Source: Pyrrhoderma lamaoense (taxonomy: Eukaryota; Basidiomycota; Agaricomycetes; Hymenochaetales; Hymenochaetaceae). From it: 64,000 nucleotides of DNA. The position numbers were made by a program, and so were the translations under genes. This document shows, piece after piece, positions 38,719 through 51,390 of the stretch (positions are counted from its first letter, which is position 1; each line of letters opens with the position of its first letter). The notes under the pieces were generated by a model, which saw only the letters and a program-made list of their open reading frames with translations, was not told the DNA's origin and searched no databases. The DNA is taken from the NCBI GenBank assembly GCA_002794735.1, contig NBAZ01000007.1, positions 62,001 to 126,000 on the forward strand, read 5' to 3'.

Positions 38719-39794
38719 CTAGGTAGAGGGAGAAGAACCAAATACGACGTCATTATATGCCGGAGGAGATACAATCTCAGATCCAGAAGTAGCCTCAACA
38801 GGTGCCATTACTTCCCGTACCTGTGTATTAGCTCCAGATGTGATGGAGTATGGGTTCGCTTCAGTCTCATGCATATAATTACCATGAATAGGGCCATCGC
38901 TGCTTCCAGACTCTACATAATCATGGTGAGTATCGGCATTACCCTTGCGTTGCTGACTCTTATACAAGAAGGCAGATATCATTCCAAGAATAACTACAAC
39001 TGCGATGATTGGTCCTATTATAGCCCCGATACGAATATTTGATGAGTTTTTAATACATCGGAGGCTATCGTGGTAGCAGAGTTTACACCAGAAGTCAACG
39101 AGTTATACTCAGAAGATATGGCATCAGTTCTATACTCCTCATTAGAATACATACGCAGAAGAAGACCAGTTGAAGAAAACTCACGTGTATATGACAGAGT
39201 CAAGTAATACAAGCGCTTTCTGACCCGAATGTCCTACCTCTATTCTTAACGTATGTAATGTATTGTTAAGCCCATCTCTGGAGAAGACGGTCTGATTGAA
39301 ATGATATGTGGAATCGCCGTTAGGAGATTTTTGAAAGACATCCTCGAGCTTGTCATTAAGAAAGAATGTGTAATCTGTGTTTCCATTTGGGCGAGTTTCT
39401 GTTCCAGTGAGGATCACGTTGACAAAGACAGCAACACCTAGATTGATAAGCTCAATGGGCCGCCGAGGAATTCTCTATACTCTCTTAAGTACTCGCCTAC
39501 GAAGGCCAAAGACGCTTGGATTATTTGACCGGGTACATTGTTCGTAACATCTCCGGAAGGATTGTAAGTTGCATCCATCCATGTACCCATCCATGTATCA
39601 CTGGCTGGTGTTACTGTTGCTGTACAATTCGTGCATGTTTGTCCTTTCTGCCATGCTGAGGGTGGATTATATACTATTTGCAAACCATTTGTAGGATCTC
39701 CATATTGATCGTCGATGGTAACATTAGATAAAGCAACGATGGAGGAGAGGAGTAAGAATGAATACAAGAATCTAAGTAGTCGCACAGCAATCAT
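38719..39794 (-). CDS. Array copy 1: secreted-ectodomain, single-pass membrane protein with PPAY tail
   Basis: Exons are 39497-39794, 39185-39437 and 38719-39129. A signal peptide (MIAVRLLRFLYSFLLL) precedes the ectodomain, which has NVTIDDQYGDPTNGL, a CTNCT cysteine pair and WMGTWMDATYNPSG. Exon 2 encodes VAVYVNVILTG-type strands ending LLDSVIYT. Exon 3 encodes a Ser/Thr stalk, a membrane helix, the basic stop-transfer QQRKG, and SPPAYNDV. Intron 1 has a GC donor. One base is missing in the A run near 39053 (KTHQIF versus NSSNIR). A TAG at 38719 ends the protein 13 codons before the paralogues' end. The following in-frame codons still read SIPAPRYED, so this is a recent nonsense change. The corrected model has 320 residues. 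Ligand and function are unknown. Confidence 0.75.
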
Positions 39795-39844
39795 CCCAGC
39801 AGGGTAGCCAGGTCAGGTAGCGCTATGGCTGGGTGTTTTAACTA

Positions 39845-39916
39845 GCCGAAAAAAGGAATTGAACCTTTATTATATCGTCATGAGTGATACGTTTTTACCA
39901 TTTAAACTATTTCAAA
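39845..39916 (-). tRNA. tRNA-like sequence, anticodon CAU (Met), mitochondrial type; probably a nuclear relic
   Basis: On the minus strand a 72 nt cloverleaf can be drawn. The D arm GTTT-AAATGGTAA-AAAC is perfect. The anticodon loop CTCATGA (CAU) has a stem of four pairs plus one A-C mismatch. The T arm AAAGG-TTCAATT-CCTTT is perfect. The acceptor stem is weak, with four Watson-Crick and two G-U pairs. The T loop and small AT-rich D arm look mitochondrial rather than nuclear. It lies about 50 bp upstream of the start codon of array copy 1, on the same strand. It may be a nuclear copy of a mitochondrial tRNA; no neighbouring mitochondrial sequence was recognised. Confidence 0.4.
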
Positions 39917-41081
39917 AACTTCCTCAGTAGACAATTCCTCATTCGCATAATGCTCAAGGAATTTCTTTAACCTTCGGAAAGTGAGTACATCCTTTCATTA
40001 TGGGACTCAAGGAAGAAAGGCCTCTCGCGCGATAACTTGAAAATTTCAGTCATCTTGCGAAAATCCTGACTCGGCGGATTTAGCTCTGGCACAAATCCCT
40101 CATCGATTTTTATTTTGTTTTTTAGTGGAAAGGAAATTGTTGGTTAGAGGGATAGATAAATAGTGGTCACCTCTCGTACACAGAAAGGGTTTTGCGTGTA
40201 CTGGTCAGAAGGCTAGGAAGGAGTCAAAGAAATTCTGATTGTCTAACTTGAGATGTAATAACATACACCCTAGTAACATAGCCCTTTGTCATGGCATCTA
40301 AGAAACATGAGAAATAAGGAAGCTACTTTGGAGTAGTCCGACTTCCTGAGCTGGAAAACTGACTGAGCATAATTGTGTACGCCAGATAGTACATTTACGT
40401 AGTACCTTTCTCCAATTGAAGTAAGCAAAATCTTCGAATACGGGCAGTTGTAGGTTAAACTAATCTTTTAGCTTATAGATGAATAGTTAATATTTTTCAA
40501 AGTATTTCATTAGTCTGTTGATGATAAAAGTGAAGGATTACCAATTTGCTAGCCCTGGGATTTTCATGTAAATGCGACTGCCGATACTTTGCCACAGTAT
40601 CTGAGCATGTGGAACAGAAGAAAGTGATCTTTCTCATAAAAAAAAACATATTTTCAGGTTTTTTTCTCGACTTTTCTTGTGCTCTAGTAACTTTTTTATC
40701 CACAACTATCTCCTTCCCTTCCTTCCTTCCACATATTATGAGTATCTTAAGGGGTATGTAATTTGAGAGGGTTTCGCTATAGTTACGGTTTTATCAGAGG
40801 ATATCCAGCGGTGCCGATACCACAATTTATAGATCAAAGAATAGTAGTTTTTCATTATAAGACTCTATGATACAATACAACAGCAACCTCACAGGTTGAA
40901 ATAAACAAGAGAAACAAACAGAAAATCGACATGAAATGGGTATGATCTGCTGATGAAATATGGTATGTGCAGATTGATCAAGATATAAAAAAGTAAACAT
41001 TTGCAACATTTAAAAGAATGCTTCCTAACCATGGGTAGACTGTGACGAATGATGGGAAGGTGGAGGAAAGGGTATCTGGAA

Positions 41082-42027
41082 CTAATTTTTGTAACGTTGG
41101 GAGACTTCAGCCACGATTATATGATTATTGTTGATAGGGTGATTACTGCTTCCCGAGTAATTGTTACAATTATTGCTACTTTTCTTACGTTGTCGACGCC
41201 TAAACAAGAAAGCAGATGCTACCCCAAGAATGGCTACAACCGCGATGATTGGTCCAACAATAACTCCAATACGAGAGCTTGGTGGGCTTGCAGACACAAC
41301 GGGGGTCGCTGTGGCAGCAGAACCCATATCAGAGGTCGTCGAGATGCTCTCAGATGAACCGTCATCAGTCCTTTATTCTTGATTAGAGCCACTACATCGA
41401 TGAAGATTGATTGTAGAAACTCACGTATATATGATAGAGTCAAGTAAAACAAGGGCTGTCTTCCCTAAATGACCTGATTCTATTCTCAGTGCATGTAACG
41501 TATTGTTAAGCCCAGCTCTAGAAAAGACAGTCTGATTGAAATGATATGTAGGATCGCCATCAGGAGCTCTTTGAAAGGCATCCTCGACATTATCATCAAG
41601 AAAGAATGTGTAATCAGTGTTTGCAATTGGGCTGATTTCGGTTCCCGTTAGGATGACGTTGACATAAACAGCAACTCCTGGATTGTCAAGTTTAGTGAAT
41701 TGTCATGGGGCACTCTGATTGATACTCGCCAGTGAAGGATATAGATGCTTGGATTATTTGACCGGGTACATTGTTCGTAACATCTCCGGAAGGATTGTAA
41801 GTTGCATCCATCCACGTTCCCATCCATGCATCATTAGCTGGTGTTACTTTTGCTGTACAATCTGCGCATGTTTGTCCTTTCTGCCATGCTGAGGGTGGAT
41901 TATATACTATTTGCAAACCATTTGTAGAGTCTCCATACTGGTCGTCAATGGTGACATTATACGATGCAGCAAAAGAAGGAGGGGGTATGAGAGTAGTTAA
42001 AAATATAAGTAGTCGCACAATAAGCAT
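41082..42027 (-). CDS. Array copy 2: membrane protein with shortened tail lacking PPxY
   Basis: Exons are 41730-42027, 41425-41677 and 41082-41370; all are intact, 279 residues. The start MLIVRLLIFLTTLI gives a signal peptide; a farther Met at 42084 is less likely. The ectodomain is family-typical (NVTIDDQYGD, CADCT, WMGTWMDATYNPSG). The membrane helix is GVIVGPIIAVVAILGVASAFL, followed by RRRQRKKS. The cytoplasmic tail then jumps from NNNHIIVAEV to SQRYKN. Most of the usual tail, including the PPAY motif, is missing. The join is in frame, so this looks like a clean internal deletion. Intron 1 has a GC donor (gcgagt). Confidence 0.85.
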
Positions 42028-43055
42028 ACTTAGTACTGTTGGGCAGAGGGTAAGAGAAATGGGTGGGTGAAGGCCACCTCTCACACATCGAAGTGACTTT
42101 GTATGTACTTATTGGAGAAGACAGTAAAGACATTGGCTGTCTAACTTGAGATGTAATGGTATTATGCCAAATCATGATGACTGTTGCTAGGCAAAGATCC
42201 GAGAAAAAAGCATGAATGGATGGTTCCAACTCTCCTTCTTGAAGCACGCCGAACCGAGTCGAAGAAAGCTCAACTGAGAAACTCACAGAATCTCAATGAC
42301 CATATACAGCGAAGAGAGAAGCGCGTCTTCGCATATGTGGTGCAACACCTGATGTATCATTGATGATGGATGATTCAATCAGTTTATGTTATAATCAATT
42401 TCACTGTACATATACATATACATAGTAACTTGTTAATTTACAACCAAACGGTCAAGGTTTCGTGACTACCAACACTACGTGAAACAGAAGAACTATAATG
42501 GGCAAATTTACGCCGGGATATTTTCAAAGAGAGCCTGGTTTATGTGAGCTGTTGTTTTTCGTAGTATACAATCCCTATGTATGTACAGTTGAAAGGTAAG
42601 CTATAAAAACCCTGCGAAAAGCCTGCGAAAAGCAACAGAAATTCTAAAACAGGCCCCTTCTGATAATTAGACGGTAAAAAAAACTCCCCACCAAATTCCT
42701 TCTGTTTCACTTAGAGTACGCATTACGAATGATTTTTAGAAGCATGTATTACGAGAACATCCAACAGCGTCAACAGTGCTCACAATGGATCAAGAGATGG
42801 TACTTTTTTGCCTGGAAAATCGTAGGATATAGGTGGGTATACGAAAAATCACCAGAGACCATAACATTTTGGATATTTGCTTATATGTATTATAATAAGA
42901 CGTTTATTAAGTTGCTCTAATGATTAATAGCTGAGAGACTTGTTAGAGTGTACAAATCGCTTAAATGCCAACATGAATAACATACAAGAAATCCAAAGGT
43001 TCTTTCGCCAATACACAAGTAAAGTTGGACAAATAATGAGGTGGGAGGGAAGGGT

Positions 43056-44280
43056 CTAATTATTGTAATGAGGTATACGCAGAGGTCTTGATGAGACATT
43101 AGGGGTAGAGAGAGAAGGTCCACGAGATATGTCAGTATATGCCGGAGGAGAGAAAATTTCAAATCCAGAAGCACTTTCATCATTTCCTGTCACTGCCCGC
43201 ATTTGGGGGTAGTCCCGGGATATTCTGTATGATCGAAGGCTTAGCGTATCATGTATTGGCATCCGTGACTTATTGTCATTCATGTCAAAGTCAGGTCGTT
43301 TTGTTAAAGACGTATCACCGGATGAGCTTGTGGATCCAGATGCGATGAAATATGGGCGCACTTCACCCTCGGACCAATAACCACCGTGAAGGGCCTGAGG
43401 TTGGTTATTATTTCCAATTTCCGCAGGATTGTATTGATTTCTGGTATCATTCTTGTGTTGTCGACGCCTAAACAAGAAAGCGAAAATTACTCCAGAAATA
43501 ACCACACCTGCAATGACTGGTCCGACGATAACTCCAACAAGAGTGTTTGAAGAACTTGAAGATCCAACAGGAATACTTGACGAACTTGAAGACACGGCGA
43601 TAGTTGTCTTGGAGCTGTCATCAGCTCTACATCCTTGATTAAAATAAGTTTATGGAGAAAGACTGATTGAAGCAGCTCACGTATATATGACGGAGTCAAG
43701 TAAGATAAGTGACATATTCCCTGACTGTCCTGCTTCTATTGTCAGATTATGTAACGTATTCTCAAGCCCATCTCTAGAAAAGACGGTTTGGTTGAAAAGA
43801 TATGTGGGATCGCCATCAGGAGATTTTTGAAAGACACCCTCGATTTCACCATCAATAAAAAACCTGAAATCGGAGTTTCCAGTTGGAAGATTAACCGAGC
43901 CTGTAAGAATCACGTTGACATAGACGGCAACACCTAGATTGATGGGTTTAGTGGGTCGTCGATGGACTCTCCGTTAGGTACTCGCCTGTGAAGAATAAAG
44001 ATGCTTGAATTATCTGTCCGGCTTGAGCGCTATTGCTCCCAACAGGAAAGTAGCTCGCATCCATATATGTTCCCATCCATGCATCATTGAGAGGTGTTAC
44101 TTTCGACGTACAGACTGTGCATGATTGCCCTATATGCCATGAAGCAGATGGAGAATAGGATATTTGCACGCCGTTTGTGGGATCTCCATACTGATCGTCA
44201 ACAGTTACATTAGACAAGGCAGCAAAGGAATATGGGAGCATGAGAGTTATTAATAGTATACGTAGCCGCACTGCAGTCAT
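43056..44280 (-). CDS. Array copy 3: membrane protein with PPAY tail, intact
   Basis: Exons are 43986-44280, 43681-43933 and 43056-43626; 372 residues and uninterrupted. The start MTAVRLRILLITLML is a signal peptide. The ectodomain is more diverged (NVTVDDQYGD, CTVCTSKV, WMGTYMDASYFPVGS). Exon 1 is one codon shorter than in its neighbours. The stalk is a serine run, followed by membrane helix GVIVGPVIAGVVISGVIFAFL and RRRQHKND. The tail keeps SPPAYTDI and ends RPLRIPHYNN. Intron 1 begins GCGAGT. Confidence 0.88.
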
Positions 44281-45246
44281 ACTTAGTTTTTGTTTGGTTT
44301 GAGATGATGAGATGGATAGATAGACAAAGGTCAACTCTTACACACTGAAGAGACTATTTTATGTACTGACTGGAGAAGGCCAGGAAAGCGCTAGCTGTCT
44401 AGCTTCTTTTAAAATTTGATAACATTGAGACGTGTCATGATATTGGTTGCTGGGCGGGTTCTAGGAAAGATGAGAAAGAAGAAAAGCCACATTAGACAGC
44501 TCTGACCTCCTGATCTAAATCACGGTGCTTCGGATCTCAAGAAATCCGAGGACTCATAGGATTACAAGTAACTGTTTTATATATAGATGGAGAGGGAATT
44601 AGCGTCTTCGCACACCATATAGTATAGTATACAATGAGATCCCTCAACATACGTATCATCGAAAATGCATAGTTTTCCATTAGGAGTGATTCACCACATG
44701 ATGACCGTCAAAGGGGATCATGAATTTTTGATCCAATGGCTGTTAAATGAGGAAACTGCTATTTATAGTAAACCCCTTCATATTTGAATAATTACGATGA
44801 TGAATAATCATACGCTATCAAATAGACATCAAGAGAGGTTTCGCTTTGCAGTTAACATTCCCCATTGGTAGTTAGCAGCTTTAGGGTACGGTCTTGCCCA
44901 GTCGATTTTACGGATACACATTTCTCTTTATCTTTTTCATTGTATAGTTATGAATGTATCAGACAATATACATCAGCGCTGATTATACTGGTAGCTGGTA
45001 GCAAATCAAAGGATCTTACTTTTTTGATAAAAATTTAAATGATCTATCACAGTTTATTATATCACAATAGATGCGAAAGTCGGCGATAAATAAGTTAATA
45101 TGAATATGAATCGATGATGAGATACATAATATTTGTAGATTAATTAGAGGTTGAACATTGAAAAGAGTAGAAAAAGCTGGAGAAATACTTTTTTTCCGTG
45201 TGTATAGATGGAAGAGAAAAAAGAAGACAGGGTAAAGGTGGCCAGC

Positions 45247-46523
45247 CTAATTTTTATAACGAGGTAGAGGTATTGATGAGTGGATAGGGACGTTGGGAGA
45301 GGGTCCACCATCATCATCAATATATGTTGGAGAAGAGATTTCAGAGCCAGAGACACTGATGTCAAGTTCTGTCACTGCCCACATTTGTGCAGTCCTCCTA
45401 GGTATTTTATGTGTGTAAGGGGGCTCGTTATGTCAGGGCTCAACATCCTTAAATGGCTGCCACTCAAGTGTGGTAGGTTTGCTGAGTTACGAGATATTTG
45501 ATGCATCGTTTGGTGTGATAACATAGTTGAAGGATATGACGAAGACATATTGCTAAAGGTATCAGTATCCTCAGATGTAATGGAGTATGGGCGCACTCCA
45601 GCTTTGAACATATGATCACTGCAATTAGGGTAACTGCTACTTCTGATTTCCGGGTGATTGTAGTGATTATTGATATCATACTTGCGATGGCGACGCCTGT
45701 ACAAAAAGGCAAGTATTACTCCAAAAATAACTACGACTGCGACGGTTGGTCCGACAATAGCTCCGATATGAGAACTTGATGAGCTTGCAGATACAACGGG
45801 GGCGGCTGTGGCAGCAGAACCCACATCAGAGGTCGTCGAGATGCTCTCAGAAGAACCGCCATCAGTCCTATACCCTTGGTTAGAGACAATACATTGATGA
45901 GTAATGATTGTAGAAACTCACGTATATATGATAGAGTCAAGTAAAACAAGAGCTGTCTTCCCTAAATGACCTGATTCTATTCTCAGTGTATGTAACGTAT
46001 TGTTAAGCCCAACTCTAGAGAAGACAGTCTGATTGAAGAGATATGTGGAATTGCCGTTAGGAGATTTTCCAAAGACATCCTCGAGCTTATCATCAAGAAA
46101 GAATGTGTAATCTGTGTTTGCAATTGGTTTGATTATTGTTCCTGTAAGGATGACGTTGACATAAACAGCAACACCTGAAACCTTTGTTTAGTGCTCCGTC
46201 ATAGGGATTTCCGAGAAGTACTCGCCTGTGAAAGACAAAGATGCTTGGATTATTTGTCCGGGTACTTTGTTCGTAGTACTTTCAGAAGGATTGTAAGTTG
46301 CATCCATCCATGTTCCCATCCATGCATCATTGGCTGGTGTTACTTTTGCTGTACAATCTGCGCATGTTTGTCCTTTCTGCCATGCTGAGGGTGGATTGTA
46401 TACTATCTGCAAACCATTTGTAGGGTCTCCATACTGGTCATCGATGGTGACATTATACGATGCAGCAAAAGAAGGAAGGGGTATAAGAGTAGTTAAGAAT
46501 AAAAGTAGTCGCATAATAAACAT
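45247..46523 (-). CDS. Array copy 4: membrane protein with altered PY motif (frame disrupted in tail)
   Basis: Exons are 46226-46523, 45922-46174 and 45247-45867. The signal peptide is MFIMRLLLFLTTLI and the ectodomain has NVTIDDQYGD, CADCT and WMGTWMDATYNPSE. The membrane helix AIVGPTVAVVVIFGVILAFLY is followed by RRRHRK. A one-base loss in the C run near 45418-45422 closes the frame early at 45372. With one C added the tail continues with RRTAQMWAVTELD to PLPRYKN, giving 390 residues. The usual SPPAY is SSPTYIDD here, so the PPxY consensus is lost. Intron 1 has a GC donor. Confidence 0.75.
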
Positions 46524-47280
46524 ACTTGGTTATTAAATATTGGGTGGAAGATAAGAGGGGTGTATGGATGAAGGGCACCCCAAACATAGTAAAGGAGCTT
46601 TTTTATGTACTGATTGAGGAAGATCGGAGTAGCGCTGGCCGTCTAACTTGAGATGTAAAGGCATTATGCTGTATCATGATGGCTATTGCTAGGCAAAGCC
46701 CTGAGAAAATTGGGATGGAAGGAATGCCACACTCCAGCTTCCTTTTTTGGAACACATTTAATCCACTTCTAATAAGTTCGATTGAGAGTTCTGACATTAC
46801 ATAGGATCTCGGAAATACTGACATACGTATATAGTGAAGAGGGAGCGAGCGAGCGACCTTACATAGTGAAAACCTTATGTACTGTTGTCAGCGGTTGATA
46901 TATGCATCATATCATAAAAGAAGCTTGACTATGAAAATCAATGTTCTGCTTTAAAGGATGAAAATCTCATGGTTACTGACGGGGGGTATCAAAGGTAAAT
47001 GACAGATATATCAGAGAGTATTCAGCAGTGTTTACAATACTGATGGTAAGTTAAAGATGGATACTTCTTTACTTTATGGATTCTTATATTATTGTGTAAT
47101 AGTAGTACTTTCTCTGAAGTAAAAACAGGGCTCGGTATATGGTAAATTGATATAAATGTGATCTACTGCTTAATTTGTTGGTATCAACTGATTTATTGAG
47201 TGTGAAATAAGTTGACATAAAGAAGACTCTGAAGTGATCTTTACACCAATACACGGGAATGAACGAATGGGAAAGGAGGC

Positions 47281-48564
47281 TTAATTTTTGCAACGAGGAT
47301 AGGTAAAGGTCTCGATGAGGCATTAGGGCAGGGGGAGAAGGTCCATGATCTATATCATTATATGCCGGAGGGAACAGAACCTCAGATCCAGAAGCACTTT
47401 CATTTCCCGTATTTGCCATCATTTGTGCAATAATATCATGTCTATGGGTGTTTTGTATATAAGAGGGATTCGTCATATCAGAGCTTGACATATTTGGCTG
47501 GTTGCTATCGGAATTGGAGTCTGGCCGACTTGTTAAGTCACTAGACATTTGGTGTGATGGTAAAGTTTTAGGATATAATGAAACCGTATTCCCAGATGTC
47601 TCCATGGCTCCAGATGGAATAGAGTATGGGTATACTTCGACCTCGGACATATGATCTCTGTGAGTAGGGTGATTGCCACTTCCATATTCCGCGTGAATAT
47701 TGTGATTATTAGCAATGTCCTTGTGTTTTCGACGTCTATACAAGAGGGTGAGTATTACCCCGAAAATAACTACAAATGCGATGATTGGCCGACAATAGCT
47801 CCAATAGGAGTACTTGCTGATCTTGTAGTTTCAACAGGGGTTATCGTGGCAGTAGAGCTTGCAGCAGGAGTCGTTGATATATTTTCATCAGAAGACCTAT
47901 CATCGGTTCTTAAATTTCTATTAGAACTCATACGTGAAAGGAGACTGATTGAATAAACTCACGTATATATGACAGAATCAAGCAGAACAAGTGCCTTCTG
48001 ACCAGAATGGCCAGCCTCTATATTCAGTGTATGTAACGTATTGTTGAGCCCATCTTTAGAAAAAACAGTTTGGTTAAAATGATATGTGAGATCGCCGTTA
48101 GGAGGTTTTTGAAAGAAACCCTCGATATTATTATCAAGAAAGAACGTATAATCGGAGTTTCCGTCTGTTGGGGTAGTAGAGCCTGTAAGTATCACGTTGA
48201 CGTAGACAGCGACACCTATTTTATTAGGTTAGTGGGCCGTCGTGTGACACTCTGCTTGGTACTTGCCCGTGAAGGATATAGATGCTTGAATAATTTGTCC
48301 AGGTACATTATTCACACCACCTCCAACAGGATTGAAGGTTGCATCCATCCATGTACCCATCCATGCATCACTAGCTGGTGTTACTTTTGCTGTACACACT
48401 GCGCATGTTTGTCCTGCATGCCATGCAGAGGGCGGATTATAATTTATTTGCAAACCATTTGTAGGATCTCCATTTTGGTCGTCGATGGTGATATTGGACA
48501 AGGTAGCAAAGGAAGAGGGTAGGTAGGGGCCGGATAATAGTATAAGTAGTCCCACAATGATCAT
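47281..48564 (-). CDS. Array copy 5: membrane protein with PPAY tail (frame disrupted)
   Basis: Exons are 48267-48564, 47963-48215 and 47281-47908. Exons 1 and 2 are intact (MIIVGLLILLSGPYLPSSFA, NITIDDQNGDPTNGL, CAVCTAKV). Exon 3 lacks one base at gattggccgac (47784-47794), where paralogues have gattggtccgac, in the membrane helix. Two more bases are missing near the end (47300-47330). Adding three gives 393 residues ending PRCKN. Read without the last two, the tail is extended by about 70 unrelated residues to 47084. The tail has FPPAYNDI. Intron 1 has the strong GC-type donor G|GCAAGT. Confidence 0.72.
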
Positions 48565-49400
48565 AGTTAGTTATTGTTGGGTAGAGGGATAGATGGACAG
48601 AGGTTACCCTTCACACCGAAAGGACTTTTGTATAAGCCACTCGGAGATGACCAGCAAGCGCTGGCTGTCTAGCTTTTGTTAAATTTGATGACGTTGCTCC
48701 GAGTTATGATCTCTATTGGATTGCTGGGAAAAAAAGAAAGTAGGAAAGCCACAGTCAATAGGTCCGAACACGGTCGAGAAATACAACGTCTCATGGGATT
48801 TATGTGACCTGTTATGCATACATAGTGTAGACAAAAAGAGGAATACTCTCCAAACTTGACTGAGAGTTGAGCATATACAATGAAACCCTTTTGGTATGAT
48901 ATATGTGTTGATTGATGTTAGCTGATTTATCATCGGGTAATATGAGAAGTTTGTCATAATTGGCAATTTTCTACTCGGGTAAGCAAGCGCAACAAACACA
49001 GACACACTCCGACGAGGGATCCACACCAGATTATACATGTATAGTGAATCATTGGAACGTAGTATCGGAGTTATGCCATATGTAAGTTTGTACTATTCTT
49101 ACGAATATATCAGAGAATAAGCAGGCACAACATTTGTGATAAATCGAGGAGTAGTATTCTTTTAATAAGATTCTACGAAAACATACGACATGAAAATCTA
49201 GGATTGGATAAATGCAGGAGTCAGTGTGATACAGTAAGTCCTTCTAAGAATGATTTTCTAGTGACAAAATGAGCAGGTACATAATTTCAAAGATGTGAAT
49301 AAGAGAACATATGTAAGAAACCAAAAGAACTAATTTTATTATGATACACAAATGTGGAAAAATGAGTGTACCGAATAAAAAAGAGGGAACGAAGTAAGTA

Positions 49401-50694
49401 CTAATTCTTGAAACGAGGCATAGGCAGATGTCTCTGCGAGAAATTAAAATTAGGAGAAGTTCCGTAGCTAACATCATTATATGCTGGAGGAGAAATAACT
49501 TCAGATCCAGAAACACTTTCATCAAGTTCCGTTACTGCTCGTAACTGTGCAGTTTTCCTGGGAAATTTCCATGTGCTTGAAGATTTCGTCATATCAGTGC
49601 TTGGTATCCTTGAGTGATTGTTATACAAGTTGGATTCTGGATGAGTTGTAGAGTACCGTGACGTTTGGTATGACGTTCGGTGTGACGTTTGATGTGACGG
49701 AATAGTTGAAGGATACAATGAAGACATATTATCAGATGAGCCTGTAGCCTCAGTTGTGACGGAGTACGGGCGCGCTCCCGCCCAAAACATATGATTACTG
49801 TTTATAGGGCGACTGCTACTTCCTGATTTCGCGTGATTGTAGCGATTATTGATATTGTTCTTGCGTTGTCGACGCCTGTACAAGAAGGCGAGTATTACTC
49901 CGAGAACAACTACACCTGCGATGATTGGTCCGACGATGATTCCAACAGGGGTACTTGATGAGCTCGCAGATTCAACAGGAGTTTCCGTGGCAGCAGAAGT
50001 CGCTGAGTTATTATCGTCAGAAGAGCCGTCATCAGTTCTGTATTTTTGATTAGAACCAGCACTCGGAAGAAGATCACTTGAGGCGGCTCACGTATATATG
50101 ACAGAGTCAAGTAAAATAAGTGCTGTCTTTCCTGAATGCCCTGCTTCTATTCTTAGCGTGTGTAACGTATTGTCAAGTCCATCTCTGGAGAAGACAGTTT
50201 GGTTAAAACGATATGTTGAATCGCCGTCTGGCGCTTTTTGGAAAACATCCTCGGTATCGTTGTCAAGATAGAATGTATAATCTGTGTTCCCAATTGGGTT
50301 GGTTTTTGTGCCTATAAGAATTGCGTTGACGTAAACAGCAACACCTAGATTGTCAAGTTCAGTAGGCCGTCATAGAGTTTTCTGTCAAATGCCCACCTGT
50401 GAAGGACACATACGCTTGAATTATTTGCCCAGGCACGTCGTTCGTATTGTTTCCAGAAGGATTGTAGCTTGCATCCATCCATGTCCCCATCCACGCATCA
50501 CTAGCTGGTGTTACTTTCGCTTTACACCCTGAGCATGTTTGTCCTTTTTGCCACGCAGAGGGAGGGTTATAGTTTATTTGCAAACCATTTGTAGGATCTC
50601 CATTTTGATCGTCTATGGTGACATTAGACAGCGCAGCAGAGGAAGAGGGGAGCAAGAAGGTTGTTAGGAATATCAGTAGTTGTATCGCGTTCAT
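49401..50694 (-). CDS. Array copy 6: membrane protein with PPAY tail, intact reference copy
   Basis: Exons are 50397-50694, 50092-50344 and 49401-50037; 395 residues without any break. This is the best reference for the family. Signal peptide MNAIQLLIFLTTFLLPSSSA; ectodomain NVTIDDQNGDPTNGL, CSGCKAKV, WMGTWMDASYNPSG; stalk TSAATETPVESASSS; membrane helix GIIVGPIIAGVVVLGVILAFLY; RRRQRKNN; a long Ser/Thr/His-rich tail with TELDESVSGSE and SPPAYNDV; end PMPRFKN. Unlike most of the array, intron 1 has a GT donor (gtgggc). Confidence 0.9.
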
Positions 50695-51390
50695 ACCCAG
50701 TTATCGTTAGTTAGAAGAAAGAGGAATAGATGAACAAAGGCCACCAAGGGACTTTCGTGGGCGCTAAATGGAGAAGACCAGGAAAGCACTACTCGTCTAA
50801 CCTGAGGAGTAACATATCTCCGTATCATGATATCTGGGAGAAGAGAGAAAGAGGGAAAGCCACATTGGTTAGGCCTTACTTCCAGATCTGACTGTGTTCC
50901 GAGCGCAGTAACCCAAGTTTAAAAGTTCAATCATGAAACTTGATAATTCATAGGCTCGATAACCCGACATGCATGTACAATGAAATGAAGAAAGGGAGAA
51001 TGTGTGTTTGCACTACATGAATAGTTGTCATTCTGCATTAGTTAGTAATTTTTAGGTAGTTGTGCATCAGCGCTAAAGCACGATTTATGCCATCACATCT
51101 CTCACGTGTACGATCGGATATGTACTATTAATTTAATGAACTAAAGAATATAACATTCTTATGTCAATTCCTTTGATGAAATACAACAACAAGTTTTCAG
51201 ATGAATTGAGCGAGGAAAATAATAATAATAAGTTGTTCTAAACATGACCCCCTAATAGTAAAATAAATAAGTACTAATTATTGAAGGTGAAATTGAGCAA
51301 GTATGTACAAGAAACCGTCCTTTCGGTCTCTTTTTCTATGTTACACATGTAAACATAAAAAGGCCATATGAAGGTGCAGAAAATAGGTGC

